This document shows positions 9,701-17,315 of a DNA stretch of 46,209 bases, piece after piece. The translations under genes and the position numbers were made by a program. Position 1 is the first letter of the stretch; each line of letters begins with the position of its first letter. Source of the DNA: Bacteroidota bacterium. Its GTDB lineage: Bacteria; Bacteroidota; Bacteroidia; Chitinophagales; Saprospiraceae. Location of the stretch: positions 1-46,209 of the forward strand of contig DROJ01000479.1 of the NCBI GenBank assembly GCA_011321935.1, given 5' to 3'. Under the pieces are notes generated by a model that saw nothing but the letters and a program-made list of their open reading frames with translations, was not told where the DNA came from and did not search any database.

Positions 9701-10603
9701 GACCTGCAAAAAAATATCATCTTCAAAGGCCGCGCCAGCGTGGCCAACGGAAAGTTTGCTTTCACCTTCGTTGTGCCAAAAGACATCAATTATGATTACG
9801 GTGCCTGCAAGGTGAGCTACTATGCCTCGAACGAAGCCGCACTGGAAGATGCCGCAGGCAATTACCAAGAAATCATTGTTGGCGGCACTGACCCCAATGC
9901 GCTTGCCGACGACCAAGGCCCAAAGGTGGAGGTATTCATGGACGACGAGAGTTTTGTGTTCGGGGGCATCACAAGTGCCGACCCATTCTTGCTGGTAAAC
10001 ATAGAAGACGATAATGGCATAAATGTAGTAGGTAATGCAATCGGCCACGACCTGATCGGGATATTGGACAACAATTCGAAAAATTTCAGTTACACTTTAA
10101 ATGATTTTTACGAAGCCGCCCTCAACGACCACACCAAAGGAAAGGTCAAGTTCCCGCTTAATGACATTCCGGAAGGCCGCCATGAAATAAAAGTGACCGC
10201 TTGGGACATCGCCAACAACCCGGCAGAAGGCTTCACTGAATTTGTTGTGGTCTCCTCTGAAAAAACAGCGCTCGAACACGTTTTGAACTATCCTAATCCT
10301 TTCACCTCCTCCACCTGTTTCCTGTTTGAACTCAACCCCAACCGCACTGGCATAGAGCTAGACGCACAGGTTCAAATCTATACTATTTCTGGCCGCCTGA
10401 TAAAAACTTTGCAAGAGAGAATAATTTTTGAAGGCGGGCGTTTAGGGAGCGATGAATGCATTCGCTGGGACGGCCGCGACGACTACGGCGACCCGCTCGC
10501 AAAAGGGGTTTATATTTATAAAGTCAAAATAAAAAACCCCGGTATTGGCCAGGCCGTCATAGAGGGCGAAAGCGATTTTGAAAAACTGGTTATTTTGAAA
10601 TAA
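6731..10603 (+). CDS. porU: type IX secretion system sortase PorU (gingipain-like C25 peptidase)
   Basis: 1290 residues. Signal peptide MKKIATSILTLFLLTAAYA. The cell-surface sortase removes the C-terminal signal of type IX cargo and transfers it to anionic LPS. The peptidase C25 domain lies around residues 540-900. It contains VYLGHGGTKGW with the catalytic His787 and IITATCSFSGFDNP with the catalytic Cys821; nearby DVGVGRLPVKD and FLLLGDPAQKLALP are family motifs. The C-terminus carries a FlgD-like/CTD module (LNYPNPFTSSTCFLFEL ... VQIYTISGRLIKTL ... WDGRDDYGDPLAKGVYIYKV). The length and the downstream porV match the usual porU-porV pair. The frame is intact. Confidence 0.95.
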   Translation: MKKIATSILTLFLLTAAYADPPTKIAANLKWSEETTLQPAEDADTYYISHFEGAYYDELYPTLPLYVNRFLLDSYSEVEAVFFNTLYEPYEKSPSVDDAYLSEQVKIKVDIEKDRSDYFARLSFIPIRTAGPGRYERLVSFEIRLSYRLQPAPVRARGGHTYTSVLSEGDIYKFAVDRAGVYKLDYDFLKTEMGIDIDNVDPRTIKLLGNGGGVLPELVEAERADDLVENAIQIIGEDDGKFDESDYILFYGQGASIWKYDAGNGVFDMPTNYYDAKNYYFIKISTGNGLRISDQQSLAGSTYTSTSFNDFIRYEKEIFNLQHDWSFGQGSGRHFYGDFFKVKVEEDYSSDFQVANLVEDAPAKLKAAFAGRIKSGSFGKYSIKANGNTFVSSNFTPTPGGSVDSYAQERIIDAGFVPNGPFDIQLEFEKGDDPFNEGWLDYIQINFRRRLLMTGDQMVFRDAETLGNAVSTFKLGNASGSTEIWDITDPLHPSKQLFDISGSEISFATSTGTLKEFIAFNSSGYLSAEAISKEKIPNQNLHAFDDVNMVIVYPEEFRSEAERLAQHRTEFSGLKVAMVEVNQLFNEFSSGRKDAGAIRDFAAMLFDRSPEEFKSLLLFGDGSFDSRDIYKLGGGFIPVYETEETLSPIHSYPSDDFFGLLSEGEGAEINLGSLDVGVGRLPVKDIQEAREAVDKIIRYDMTPSSFRDWRNRILFVADDEDGNRHTGDANKIADFIGGKNKNLNVDKIYLDAFPQVSTSGGTRVPLATDALNNNMFKGILAMVYLGHGGTKGWAQERVLKIEDIVSWANKDRMPLIITATCSFSGFDNPAFTTAGELCFLNKKGGAVALYTTVRPVFASANERLTRASIDTLFYKFGTEIPTLGEVLRISKNKVGSASNSRKFLLLGDPAQKLALPNYQVATTKINGHDITTAVIDTIRSLQKVTIEGEVQDDFGNLLTSFNGVVYPTIYDKKVTYQTLAQDEGSPLFNFDLQKNIIFKGRASVANGKFAFTFVVPKDINYDYGACKVSYYASNEAALEDAAGNYQEIIVGGTDPNALADDQGPKVEVFMDDESFVFGGITSADPFLLVNIEDDNGINVVGNAIGHDLIGILDNNSKNFSYTLNDFYEAALNDHTKGKVKFPLNDIPEGRHEIKVTAWDIANNPAEGFTEFVVVSSEKTALEHVLNYPNPFTSSTCFLFELNPNRTGIELDAQVQIYTISGRLIKTLQERIIFEGGRLGSDECIRWDGRDDYGDPLAKGVYIYKVKIKNPGIGQAVIEGESDFEKLVILK

Positions 10604-10612
10604 AAACAGAAT

Positions 10613-10632
10613 GCCTGCCTGTCCGGTAGGCA
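10613..10632. repeat. CCTGCC...GGCAGG palindrome
   Basis: A CTGCCTGTCCGGTAGGCAGG palindrome just after porU. Related copies occur near 1349-1373, 15788-15808, 19700-19722 and 27493-27518, making a small dispersed palindrome family in this genome. One short AATGGTTA-type tandem copy follows it. Confidence 0.6.
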
Positions 10633-10693
10633 GGGTTGAATGGTTAAATGGTTTTATATCCGCCTAAGCATTCAGCCATTTATTTGTAACCCC

Positions 10694-10701
10694 TATATTT
10701 G
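10694..10701 (+). promoter_or_regulatory. -7 element of porV promoter
   Basis: TATATTTG matches TAnnTTTG and lies 32 nt before the porV ATG. No clear -33 element is visible. porV may therefore be transcribed separately from porU. Confidence 0.55.
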
Positions 10702-10733
10702 CAAACTTTTTTAAAAAAATCGAATCTATTCTC

Positions 10734-11981
10734 ATGAAAGATTTACTACTGAAAATTTCTTGTATCGTTGCTTTTGGTCTTTGGGCTAGTCCCCACCAAA
10801 TCGTTGCACAGTGCCTTTATGATGACAAAGGGGTGCTTGTCGGCCAAGATGGAAATGATTGTATCAATACCATTTTAACAGCAGTCCCTTTTTTAAGGAT
10901 CGTTTCCGATGCCCGTTCTGGTGCAATGGGCGATGTTGGAATCGGTATTTCTGCCGACGCAAATGCCATGCACTTCAACCAGTCAAAACTGGTGCTGGCC
11001 GATGAGCCGTTGGGAGTCTCGGCTACCTATACACCATGGCTTCGTTCACTTGGTCTCAACGATGTCTATCTCGCTTATCTGACCGGTTATAAAAAATTGG
11101 ACGACCTGCAAGCGGTGGGCTTGGGTCTCCGGTATTTTGCCCTCGGGGACATTCAGTACACCGACGAAAACGGCAATAACATTGGCAAAGGGCGACCAAA
11201 CGAATTTGAGGTGACAGCGGCCTATTCCAGGAAGTTGTCTGAAAAATTTTCGGCAGCAATCGGTGCCAAGTTCATTTACTCAAACCTTGCTTCTGGGCAA
11301 GAGGTAGATGGAACGGTCATTGAAGCAGGTACTGCCGGAGCAGCCGACATTTCCTTTACCTACGACACTGAAATAGAAGCCAACGGCAACCCAAGTGACC
11401 TGACGCTGGGTTTGGCTATTTCCAACATCGGATCAAAAATTACATATACCAATGCCTCTTCTGGACAAAAGGACTTCTTGCCAACCAACCTCGGAATTGG
11501 TGGTGCATGGAAGCTCAATTTTGATAACTACAACAGCTTGACCGTCGCTGCCGATGTCAACAAATTACTCGTGCCTACCCGTTGTTTTGAAAATGATGAC
11601 GAGCCGGGAAGCGAGTGTGATGCTGACGGGAACAATATTCCCGACTGGAGGGAAGAATCGCCGATAGGGGGCATCTTTAGCTCTTTTAGTGATGCACCGG
11701 GCGGCTTTGAAGAAGAGTTGAGAGAATTGATGTATTCCTTCGGGCTGGAATATTGGTACGACAAGCAGTTTGCCGTGCGGGCAGGTTATTTTACCGAAAG
11801 CCGCACTAAGGGCGACCGCCATTATTTTACCGTTGGACTTGGCTTGAAGTACAATATTTTTGGCCTCAACTTCTCTTACCTCGTACCGACCACCAACCAA
11901 AGAAACCCGCTTGACAATACGCTCCGTTTTTCCCTCCTGTTCGACTTTGGGGCATTCAATGGGGAAGGTGTTGACAAGTGA
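10734..11981 (+). CDS. porV: type IX secretion system outer-membrane protein PorV (LptO)
   Basis: 415 residues. Signal peptide MKDLLLKISCIVAFGLWASPHQIVAQ. PorV is a 14-strand outer-membrane barrel that picks up cargo from the Sov/SprA translocon and carries it to the PorU sortase. Family marks are FLRIVSDARSGAMGDVGIGISADANAMHFNQSKLV near the start of the mature chain, then YTPWLRSLGLNDVYLAYLTGYKKL, many amphipathic strands, a divergent loop rich in Asp/Asn (about 285-315), and the C-terminal strand pairs FTVGLGLKYNIFGLNFSYLVP and LRFSLLFDF. It follows porU by 130 nt with its own -7 element. Confidence 0.95.
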   Translation: MKDLLLKISCIVAFGLWASPHQIVAQCLYDDKGVLVGQDGNDCINTILTAVPFLRIVSDARSGAMGDVGIGISADANAMHFNQSKLVLADEPLGVSATYTPWLRSLGLNDVYLAYLTGYKKLDDLQAVGLGLRYFALGDIQYTDENGNNIGKGRPNEFEVTAAYSRKLSEKFSAAIGAKFIYSNLASGQEVDGTVIEAGTAGAADISFTYDTEIEANGNPSDLTLGLAISNIGSKITYTNASSGQKDFLPTNLGIGGAWKLNFDNYNSLTVAADVNKLLVPTRCFENDDEPGSECDADGNNIPDWREESPIGGIFSSFSDAPGGFEEELRELMYSFGLEYWYDKQFAVRAGYFTESRTKGDRHYFTVGLGLKYNIFGLNFSYLVPTTNQRNPLDNTLRFSLLFDFGAFNGEGVDK

Positions 11982-12000
11982 TTTAAAAGTTTCATCAAAA

Positions 12001-12044
12001 AAGAAAAGGCGTTCCGAGCAATCGGAACGCCTTTTCTTTTTTCG
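12001..12044 (+). terminator. intrinsic terminator after porV
   Basis: A long stem of 17 bp (12001-12017 with 12022-12038) with a GCAA loop contains AAGGCGTTCCGA and is followed by CTTTTTT-type T-runs. It lies 20 nt after the porV stop. Confidence 0.85.
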
Positions 12045-12138
12045 TTAAAATCCCACTTCTCGAAAGTTTCGGACATTCGGAAAAGTATCATTTTAATCGC
12101 CCAGAGCAGTTGATCGAATCTGGCCGTTCGACTCCTTG

Positions 12139-12174
12139 CCCTTCCAAAAGAGCGGGGGAATTAATTCCCGCTCC
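12139..12174. repeat. degenerate copy of the GCCCTTCC palindrome
   Basis: GCCCTTCCAAAAGAG followed by GAGCGGG...CCCGCTC with an AATTAATT centre. It is the left half and core of the palindrome found complete at 26214-26279 and 46151 onward. The core hairpin ends at 12173, directly after the subtilase stop, so it may also act as that gene's transcript end. Confidence 0.65.
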
Positions 12175-14052
12175 TCATGCAAACACTTTCAAGTTTCTGA
12201 TAAACCCATTGATCCCCGCCGCCTTCATATCTTTCAACAAACTGGAGGCATCGCGCTTGTTGGGGTAAGCCCCGACGATGACTTTGTAAACCGTTTTGCC
12301 GTTCAGTTCATTGATGTTCACCACGATAGTTTCGGCAAACTGGCGCTGCAATTTTTCCGCGGCGATCAGCACATTTCCGTACTCCGCAAAAACGCCCATC
12401 TGCACCCCCCAACCGCTCGGCTTTTGCCGCTCCACGGTGAAACGGAAAAGCCCTTTTCCGGCGGCCACGTTCGGCTCAACTTCCACGGGTTGGGTAGTTG
12501 CCGAGGCATTGTCTTTCCTGCGGATGGCTTCGGCCACTGCTTTGTCGGCGTTCACCCGGCCATAGCCATATTTGCGGGAATGCCCGTTAACATACTCGCT
12601 CGGCGAGCCGATTTTATCGGCTGTTTTCTGTAAAATGTCTTTTACTTCTTTGGCTGTCAGATCGGGGTTTACCGACAGCATCAATGCGCAGATGCCCGCC
12701 ACTATCGGGGTTGCCCCGCTCGTTCCGCCAAAGTGTTTGTACGGCCCTGGCCTGTCAATCCCATCGGCCCAATAACGCCAAACACCTTCGCCCCGGAAAG
12801 TAGTGCCGGGATCCCAATAGGCGCGGGCGGCCACCAATGGCCAATCCCCGTTCGACGGGGCGCAAACCGAAACCTGCATGCCCTGATTGGAGTAACTGGA
12901 ATAGTTGTCTTTGCTGTCGCTAGCGGCCACGCAGATCACGTCGGGGTGCTGCGCATAAAAATTCACGTAATCATAACCTTCGTTGCCTGCGGCAAATAGG
13001 ATGACCGTACCTTTTCCTTTCCTCCCTTCCCTTGCCACTTTGGCGATGGCCTGCTCTTTCAAAGTGTTGAGCGCATACCCGGCATTGGTAGTGCCCCAAC
13101 TGCAACTGATTACATCCGCCCCGTTTTTCAAACAATAATCGAACATCCGCTCGGTGGCGCGCGTGCTGTAAGACGTGCCGCTCACAGGCATGAATTTCGC
13201 CTTCGGCGCAACGCCCACCATGCCCCTCCCATCGGAAGCGGCGATGGCCAAACTGGCACAGGGCGTACCGTGGGTAAAAGAAGTGTCGCCTTCGGTAAGC
13301 CGGTCGGACTGCGTCCAAAGGTCATAAGGCCGATAGACTTTGTTTTTCAGGTCGGGGTGGCTCACGTCGAAGCCGTTGTCAATCACTGCCAGCACTATTT
13401 TGGAGGAGCCGAGGTTGCCCATCCTGTTCCAGGCATCTATCACTTTTGCATCTGCACCTGCAACGGTACGGTGGCTGGCTATTTCGATAAAACCATCATT
13501 TTTCAGGTGCCACTCCTCCGACATGTAGCGGTCGTTGGGCAGGGTGAGGTCATATTCTTGGAGCAGCATGTCGAGGTCGGGTTCGGCCGTTTTTACCATC
13601 GAAACCTGCTGCAACAGGCTGGCCGTTTTGATCGGGTTTTTGGATTTTTTTGTCACCCGTGCGATGAGCATATCGGAGGCTCGCCGCTCCAAAAATTCCA
13701 AATTGAATTCATCCAAAACCATTTGCTGTTCTTCCTCATCTACCTCCGCTTGAAAAGTGATGATAATCTCTCCGGTGGGTATCATTGGTTGGTTGCTGCC
13801 TTCGGCATAATAGACATGGGTGCCGAGTTCGACCTCTTTTTTTTGCCTCACTTCGTCGAGCATGTCGTTGAGCGAAACGTCTTTTTTGTTGAGCGAAACG
13901 ACCTTGAAGCCGCCGAGGTAGGGCAGGTGCTGCTGCTTGACAAACCTCGCTTTTTCGAGGTCTTTTTCTTTTTTGGTTTTTAGGCCAACGAGGCTTTTGC
14001 TCTTTTTTAAAATGAGTTCGCCTTTGCCGCTTTTGATTTTGTACTTGCTCAT
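12175..14052 (-). CDS. subtilase (S8) with C-terminal SPOR domain
   Basis: 625 residues. Serine protease of the subtilisin family with an intact triad: Asp225 (LAVIDNGFDVSHPDL), His261 (FTHGTPCASL), Ser445 (FGGTSGATPIVAG), oxyanion Asn357 (FAAGNEG). An N-terminal region of about 175 residues resembles an inhibitor/propeptide (IPTGEIIITFQAEVDEEEQQ...). Residues about 546-622 (WGVQMGVFAEYGNVLIAAEKL ... YKVIVGAYPNKRDASSLLKDM) form a SPOR-type peptidoglycan-binding repeat. The N-terminus MSKYKIKSGKGELILKK is basic and hydrophilic, with no signal peptide or membrane segment visible. That is odd for a SPOR protein. It is 70 nt downstream of the kinase-RapZ gene on the same strand, so the two may be co-transcribed. 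Confidence 0.9.
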   Translation of the reverse strand: MSKYKIKSGKGELILKKSKSLVGLKTKKEKDLEKARFVKQQHLPYLGGFKVVSLNKKDVSLNDMLDEVRQKKEVELGTHVYYAEGSNQPMIPTGEIIITFQAEVDEEEQQMVLDEFNLEFLERRASDMLIARVTKKSKNPIKTASLLQQVSMVKTAEPDLDMLLQEYDLTLPNDRYMSEEWHLKNDGFIEIASHRTVAGADAKVIDAWNRMGNLGSSKIVLAVIDNGFDVSHPDLKNKVYRPYDLWTQSDRLTEGDTSFTHGTPCASLAIAASDGRGMVGVAPKAKFMPVSGTSYSTRATERMFDYCLKNGADVISCSWGTTNAGYALNTLKEQAIAKVAREGRKGKGTVILFAAGNEGYDYVNFYAQHPDVICVAASDSKDNYSSYSNQGMQVSVCAPSNGDWPLVAARAYWDPGTTFRGEGVWRYWADGIDRPGPYKHFGGTSGATPIVAGICALMLSVNPDLTAKEVKDILQKTADKIGSPSEYVNGHSRKYGYGRVNADKAVAEAIRRKDNASATTQPVEVEPNVAAGKGLFRFTVERQKPSGWGVQMGVFAEYGNVLIAAEKLQRQFAETIVVNINELNGKTVYKVIVGAYPNKRDASSLLKDMKAAGINGFIRNLKVFA

Positions 14053-14122
14053 TATTAATGTCTTTTGGTTAAAAAGTTTGACAGCGAAAGTTCGGCATTT
14101 TTTAAGACCTGCCCAAGCTGTT

Positions 14123-15574
14123 TTAATTTTTCCAATCTTTCTTCTCCTGTTCGATGTGGGTCAGCTTCACTTCCACGCCATATTTTTCGCGCACATGCAC
14201 GGCAAATTGATCGGCGGCATAAACGGAGCGGTGCTGCCCGCCCGTGCAACCAAAATTTACGGTCAGGTTGGTAAAGCTCCTTTCGATATAATTTTCTACC
14301 GCAGGGTCAACGATGAGGAAAATATGGTTCAAAAACTCCGCGATATGCGAGTGCTGTTTTAAAAAATTGATGACCGGTTCGTCCCTGCCCGTGAGCCTTT
14401 TATATGGGCCGTACCGACCGGGGTTGTGGATGGAACGGCAGTCGAAAACAAAGCCCCCGCCGTGGCCCGAAGCATCTTCCGGGACGCCATTTTTATAAGA
14501 AAAACTATTGACGGTGACGTGCAGCAAACTCGACGCTGCTTTTATTTTATCGAATGGCTCAAAACGCTTGGACTCGACGATGCTCCGCAATACCTTTTTC
14601 AGTTCGGGCATTTCCACCGGGAAGGCTGTATTGCCTAAAATCCATTTCACGTTGCGGATGGCAAAAGGGATACTTTTTATGAAATATTCTTTGTGCTCAA
14701 AAAGCCCCCGGAAGCCATAAGTCCCAAAGGTCTGTATGCTGCGCATGAGCACATAGCCGTAGAAATATTCAAAAAACCGCTCCCTGTCCACGGGGACCAA
14801 TTTTTCCAAAGCATCGAGGTAATGGTTTACCAAATCTTTGCGGATGTCGTTCGGGATATTTGCTTTTGCCTGATAGAGCAGCGAGGCGAGGTCGTATTGC
14901 AAAGCCCCTTTCCGGCCTCCCTGATAATCAATAAAAAACGGCTCTCCGTTTTTAATCATAATGTTCCTCGTCTGAAAATCGCGGAACATGAAATGGCTGC
15001 AATCCGTCGTCAAAAGGTATTCCGCAAAGCGGTGCATATCGTCCTCCAATGCCTCTTCGTGGAAAGGGATTTTGGCCAATTTCAAAAAATAATATTTGAA
15101 AGTATTGAAGTCCCAAAGCATGCTCTGCTTATCAAAAGCAGCGCGCGGATAACAGACGCCATAATCCAAACCATCGCCTCCCTGCACTTGCAAGACAGCC
15201 AATTTTTCCACCACTTTTTTATAAATGCGGACGAGGTAATCGGGGAATGGCCCGCTGCCCGCCTGCAACAGATAGCTGTACAAAGTGGTCGTCCCGAAGT
15301 CTTCTTGCAGATAGACGCTGCGCTCCAGGTCTTCCGCAAAAATTTCGGGGACGGGCAGCCCCTTTTCCTTAAAATGTTTGGAAAAATGGAGGAAGGCAAT
15401 GTTCTCTTTTTTGTCGGCGTTGTATGCCCCGACGGCAGTTTTGTCGCCCCTCGACAGCCGGTAATAAATGCGCGGCGAGGCCGAAGGCGCCAGCGGCAAC
15501 ATCAGTTCAGGCCGGTCGCCCGCCCACTTTTCAAAAAGCCCAGAAAGGGCTGCTTCTATTTGTGTTGTATTCAT
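14123..15574 (-). CDS. APH-like kinase fused to RapZ C-terminal domain
   Basis: 483 residues in two parts. Residues 1-330 are an aminoglycoside-phosphotransferase-like kinase: the Brenner motif FMFRDFQTRNIMI gives catalytic Asp199 and Asn204, and FFIDYQGGRKGALQYDLASLLY gives metal-binding Asp216. This resembles the AmgK/MurK-type amino-sugar kinases. Residues about 350-475 match the C-terminal domain of RapZ (LHVTVNSFSYKNG, FDCRSIHNPG, NLTVNFGCTGGQHRSVYAAD), which in Escherichia coli binds glucosamine-6-phosphate and controls GlmS through small RNAs. The RapZ N-terminal P-loop domain is absent. I infer a role in amino-sugar or cell-wall precursor metabolism; the substrate is unproven. Confidence 0.85.
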   Translation of the reverse strand: MNTTQIEAALSGLFEKWAGDRPELMLPLAPSASPRIYYRLSRGDKTAVGAYNADKKENIAFLHFSKHFKEKGLPVPEIFAEDLERSVYLQEDFGTTTLYSYLLQAGSGPFPDYLVRIYKKVVEKLAVLQVQGGDGLDYGVCYPRAAFDKQSMLWDFNTFKYYFLKLAKIPFHEEALEDDMHRFAEYLLTTDCSHFMFRDFQTRNIMIKNGEPFFIDYQGGRKGALQYDLASLLYQAKANIPNDIRKDLVNHYLDALEKLVPVDRERFFEYFYGYVLMRSIQTFGTYGFRGLFEHKEYFIKSIPFAIRNVKWILGNTAFPVEMPELKKVLRSIVESKRFEPFDKIKAASSLLHVTVNSFSYKNGVPEDASGHGGGFVFDCRSIHNPGRYGPYKRLTGRDEPVINFLKQHSHIAEFLNHIFLIVDPAVENYIERSFTNLTVNFGCTGGQHRSVYAADQFAVHVREKYGVEVKLTHIEQEKKDWKN

Positions 15575-15637
15575 TGTTGAATGGCTGAAATGGTTTGAAT
15601 GGCTAAATGGTTAAATGGCTTGCCCAACTTTGGGGGG

Positions 15638-15664
15638 CAAAGGTATAAATCCGCAGGCAGTCAA
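15638..15664 (-). promoter_or_regulatory. promoter for the kinase-RapZ gene
   Basis: On the minus strand, TTG (15662-15664), a 16-nt spacer and TACCTTTG (15638-15645) fit the Bacteroidota promoter, though the spacer is shorter than the usual 19-20. Between it and the ATG lie octamer repeats of the AATGGYTA type. Confidence 0.5.
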
Positions 15665-15831
15665 AAAGGGGACATTTGAGGTGAAGAATTTTTTGATTTA
15701 ATTGAAATTGAAATAATTTGGCAATGGCTAAACTTAGGGCCGCTATTTTGCTTTTACTAAAAGCCATCCATCAATGAAAATGAAGCAATGCCTGTCTGCC
15801 GATAGGCCGCAAACAATTTAACAATGAAGCC

Positions 15832-16332
15832 ATGAAATACCTCATTTTTATTTTCACTTTTTACCTTTCCATTTCCCTTTTTTCGCAAGACATGACGGTC
15901 GCTAAAATGGGCGCTATTTTCAAAAAAGAAGCTGCCGAAATAGAAGACCAGGGAGGTGTTTGGCACATGACATACAGGGGGCGGCTACTGCTCGTGGTTA
16001 CCGATACGGATGCCAACCGGATGCGTATTTTCACGCCCATCATGGAAGCCAAAGACCTGCTGCCCGGGCAAAAAGAGAAAATGCTTTCGGCCAATTTCGA
16101 TTCCGCACTCGATGCAAAATACAGCGTCTATCAAGGTTTTGTGATGAGCGTTTTCACGCACCCGCTGAAGGAGTTGTACGAGCCTCAATTGGTGGATGCG
16201 ATGAAACAGGTGGCCGTTTTGGCAGAGACATTTGGCACAAGTTACCAAAGCACGGACATGGTTTTTGGTGGCGCCACAAAAAGCGAAGAACCGAAAATCA
16301 ACCAAAGCCCGGGGAAAGAAAAAAAGAATTGA
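15832..16332 (+). CDS. secreted protein of unknown function
   Basis: 166 residues. Signal peptide MKYLIFIFTFYLSISLFSQ with cleavage before DMTVAKMG. The mature domain has alternating helix and strand (GGVWHMTYRGRLLLVVTDTDANRMRIFTPI, then YSVYQGFVMSVFTHPLKELYEPQLVDAMKQVAVLAETFGTSY) and a charged low-complexity tail (SEEPKINQSPGKEKKN). The mature fold is faintly like the small CesT/YbjN-type alpha/beta domains, but I cannot assign it. A 57-codon membrane-protein gene follows 55 nt later. Confidence 0.7.
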   Translation: MKYLIFIFTFYLSISLFSQDMTVAKMGAIFKKEAAEIEDQGGVWHMTYRGRLLLVVTDTDANRMRIFTPIMEAKDLLPGQKEKMLSANFDSALDAKYSVYQGFVMSVFTHPLKELYEPQLVDAMKQVAVLAETFGTSYQSTDMVFGGATKSEEPKINQSPGKEKKN

Positions 16333-16387
16333 TTAATCCAAAATGGTTTAAAAGTTGTTTACCTGCTTTTCCTAAACATAATCAGTT

Positions 16388-16561
16388 ATGAACGCAAAAA
16401 AAGTAATCGGTTTTGTCTTGATTTTCGGCGCTATATTCGGCTTCGGCAAAAAATTCATCAGCGGCATGTCCGGCAATTTTGACCACAGCGCGGGTTTATA
16501 TATTTTTGGAATAATGGCCTTCTTCTTGTTCCTCGGCATCAGGCGGGTATTGCAAAATTAG
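16388..16561 (+). CDS. small two-helix membrane protein
   Basis: A 57-residue open frame starting MNAKKVIGFVLIFGAIFGFG and ending RRVLQN. Two hydrophobic segments (about 6-20 and 38-51) are separated by a short polar loop (KKFISGMSGNFDHSAG), giving a helical hairpin. It lies 55 nt after the preceding secreted-protein gene on the same strand, and its third codon positions are GC-richer like its neighbours. Function unknown. The short length is the main doubt. Confidence 0.6.
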   Translation: MNAKKVIGFVLIFGAIFGFGKKFISGMSGNFDHSAGLYIFGIMAFFLFLGIRRVLQN

Positions 16562-16583
16562 GAACGGCATTGCCTGAAATATT

Positions 16584-17243
16584 TTACCCCTCGATATGTT
16601 TTTTATTGAAAAGCAAAAGCGCATCCCTGTCCACCAAATGCTTTTCCGGAAAAGTAAAGACATTCAAATCCAATAAGTTTTTCTTCGCAAAATCAAGCTG
16701 CCACTGCAGCCGCTTTTCCTTCAGGAACGGGTCTTCTGTTCCATAAACAAAATGCAATTTTTTATCGGAAAAATAACTTTGCTGCGGCCTGAAATCCAAA
16801 TCGTCGGGCAGCAGGCCCGCCCATAAAATAAGGTGGTCGAAACGGGGAAAGTTTTGCATGGCCCACCGGCATTGGGTAGCCGTTCCCTGCGAAAAGCCGA
16901 GCAATATTATTTCCACATCATCGGCGAGGAGGGGGAGGTAGTGGTCGTAGAGTTTTTGCAAATAATTGCAGTAATCGGCTATCTCATCGAGGCGGTGTTC
17001 GCTCGTCATCCAAGTGGCCACGGGGTCTCCCGTGAATTGCCCCCAATAAAATTTGTTCAGCCCCTCGGGTGCGAGCACAAATGTTTCGCCATCGTCCAGC
17101 CCCTCAAAACGGCGGACAAATGTTTTGGCCAACTGCCCGTAGCCATGACAGGCGATCCAAAAGCGTTTTATTTTTTTAGAAGGTTTGCCGATGGTGTAAT
17201 AATGGGCGGTGCGGGAAACGGTAAGTTTGTGGGCTTGGGCCAT
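16584..17243 (-). CDS. alpha/beta hydrolase (phospholipase/carboxylesterase-like)
   Basis: 219 residues, no signal peptide, so probably cytoplasmic. WIACHGYGQLAKTFVRRFEGL carries the oxyanion HGYG; IILLGFSQGTATQCRWAM carries the nucleophile Ser in GFSQG; FVYGTEDPFLKE supplies the Asp and FPEKHLVDRD the His. This is the arrangement of the small serine esterases of the carboxylesterase/phospholipase family (YpfH-like). The substrate is unknown. It runs toward the small membrane-protein gene, ending 22 nt from it. Confidence 0.8.
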   Translation of the reverse strand: MAQAHKLTVSRTAHYYTIGKPSKKIKRFWIACHGYGQLAKTFVRRFEGLDDGETFVLAPEGLNKFYWGQFTGDPVATWMTSEHRLDEIADYCNYLQKLYDHYLPLLADDVEIILLGFSQGTATQCRWAMQNFPRFDHLILWAGLLPDDLDFRPQQSYFSDKKLHFVYGTEDPFLKEKRLQWQLDFAKKNLLDLNVFTFPEKHLVDRDALLLFNKKHIEG

Positions 17244-17315
17244 GTGTAAATTTTAAGCCTCCAAAATTTTAAAATTTCAGAGGCTTTTTTTTTGATCTCA
17301 TTTGTGCTGCGTCCT

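Noticed and set aside
13270-13983. 237-codon frame antisense to the subtilase
   Set aside because: A shadow of the subtilase N-terminal half.
14693-15580. 295-codon frame antisense to the kinase-RapZ gene
   Set aside because: The opposite strand has clear kinase and RapZ motifs; the antisense product shows none.
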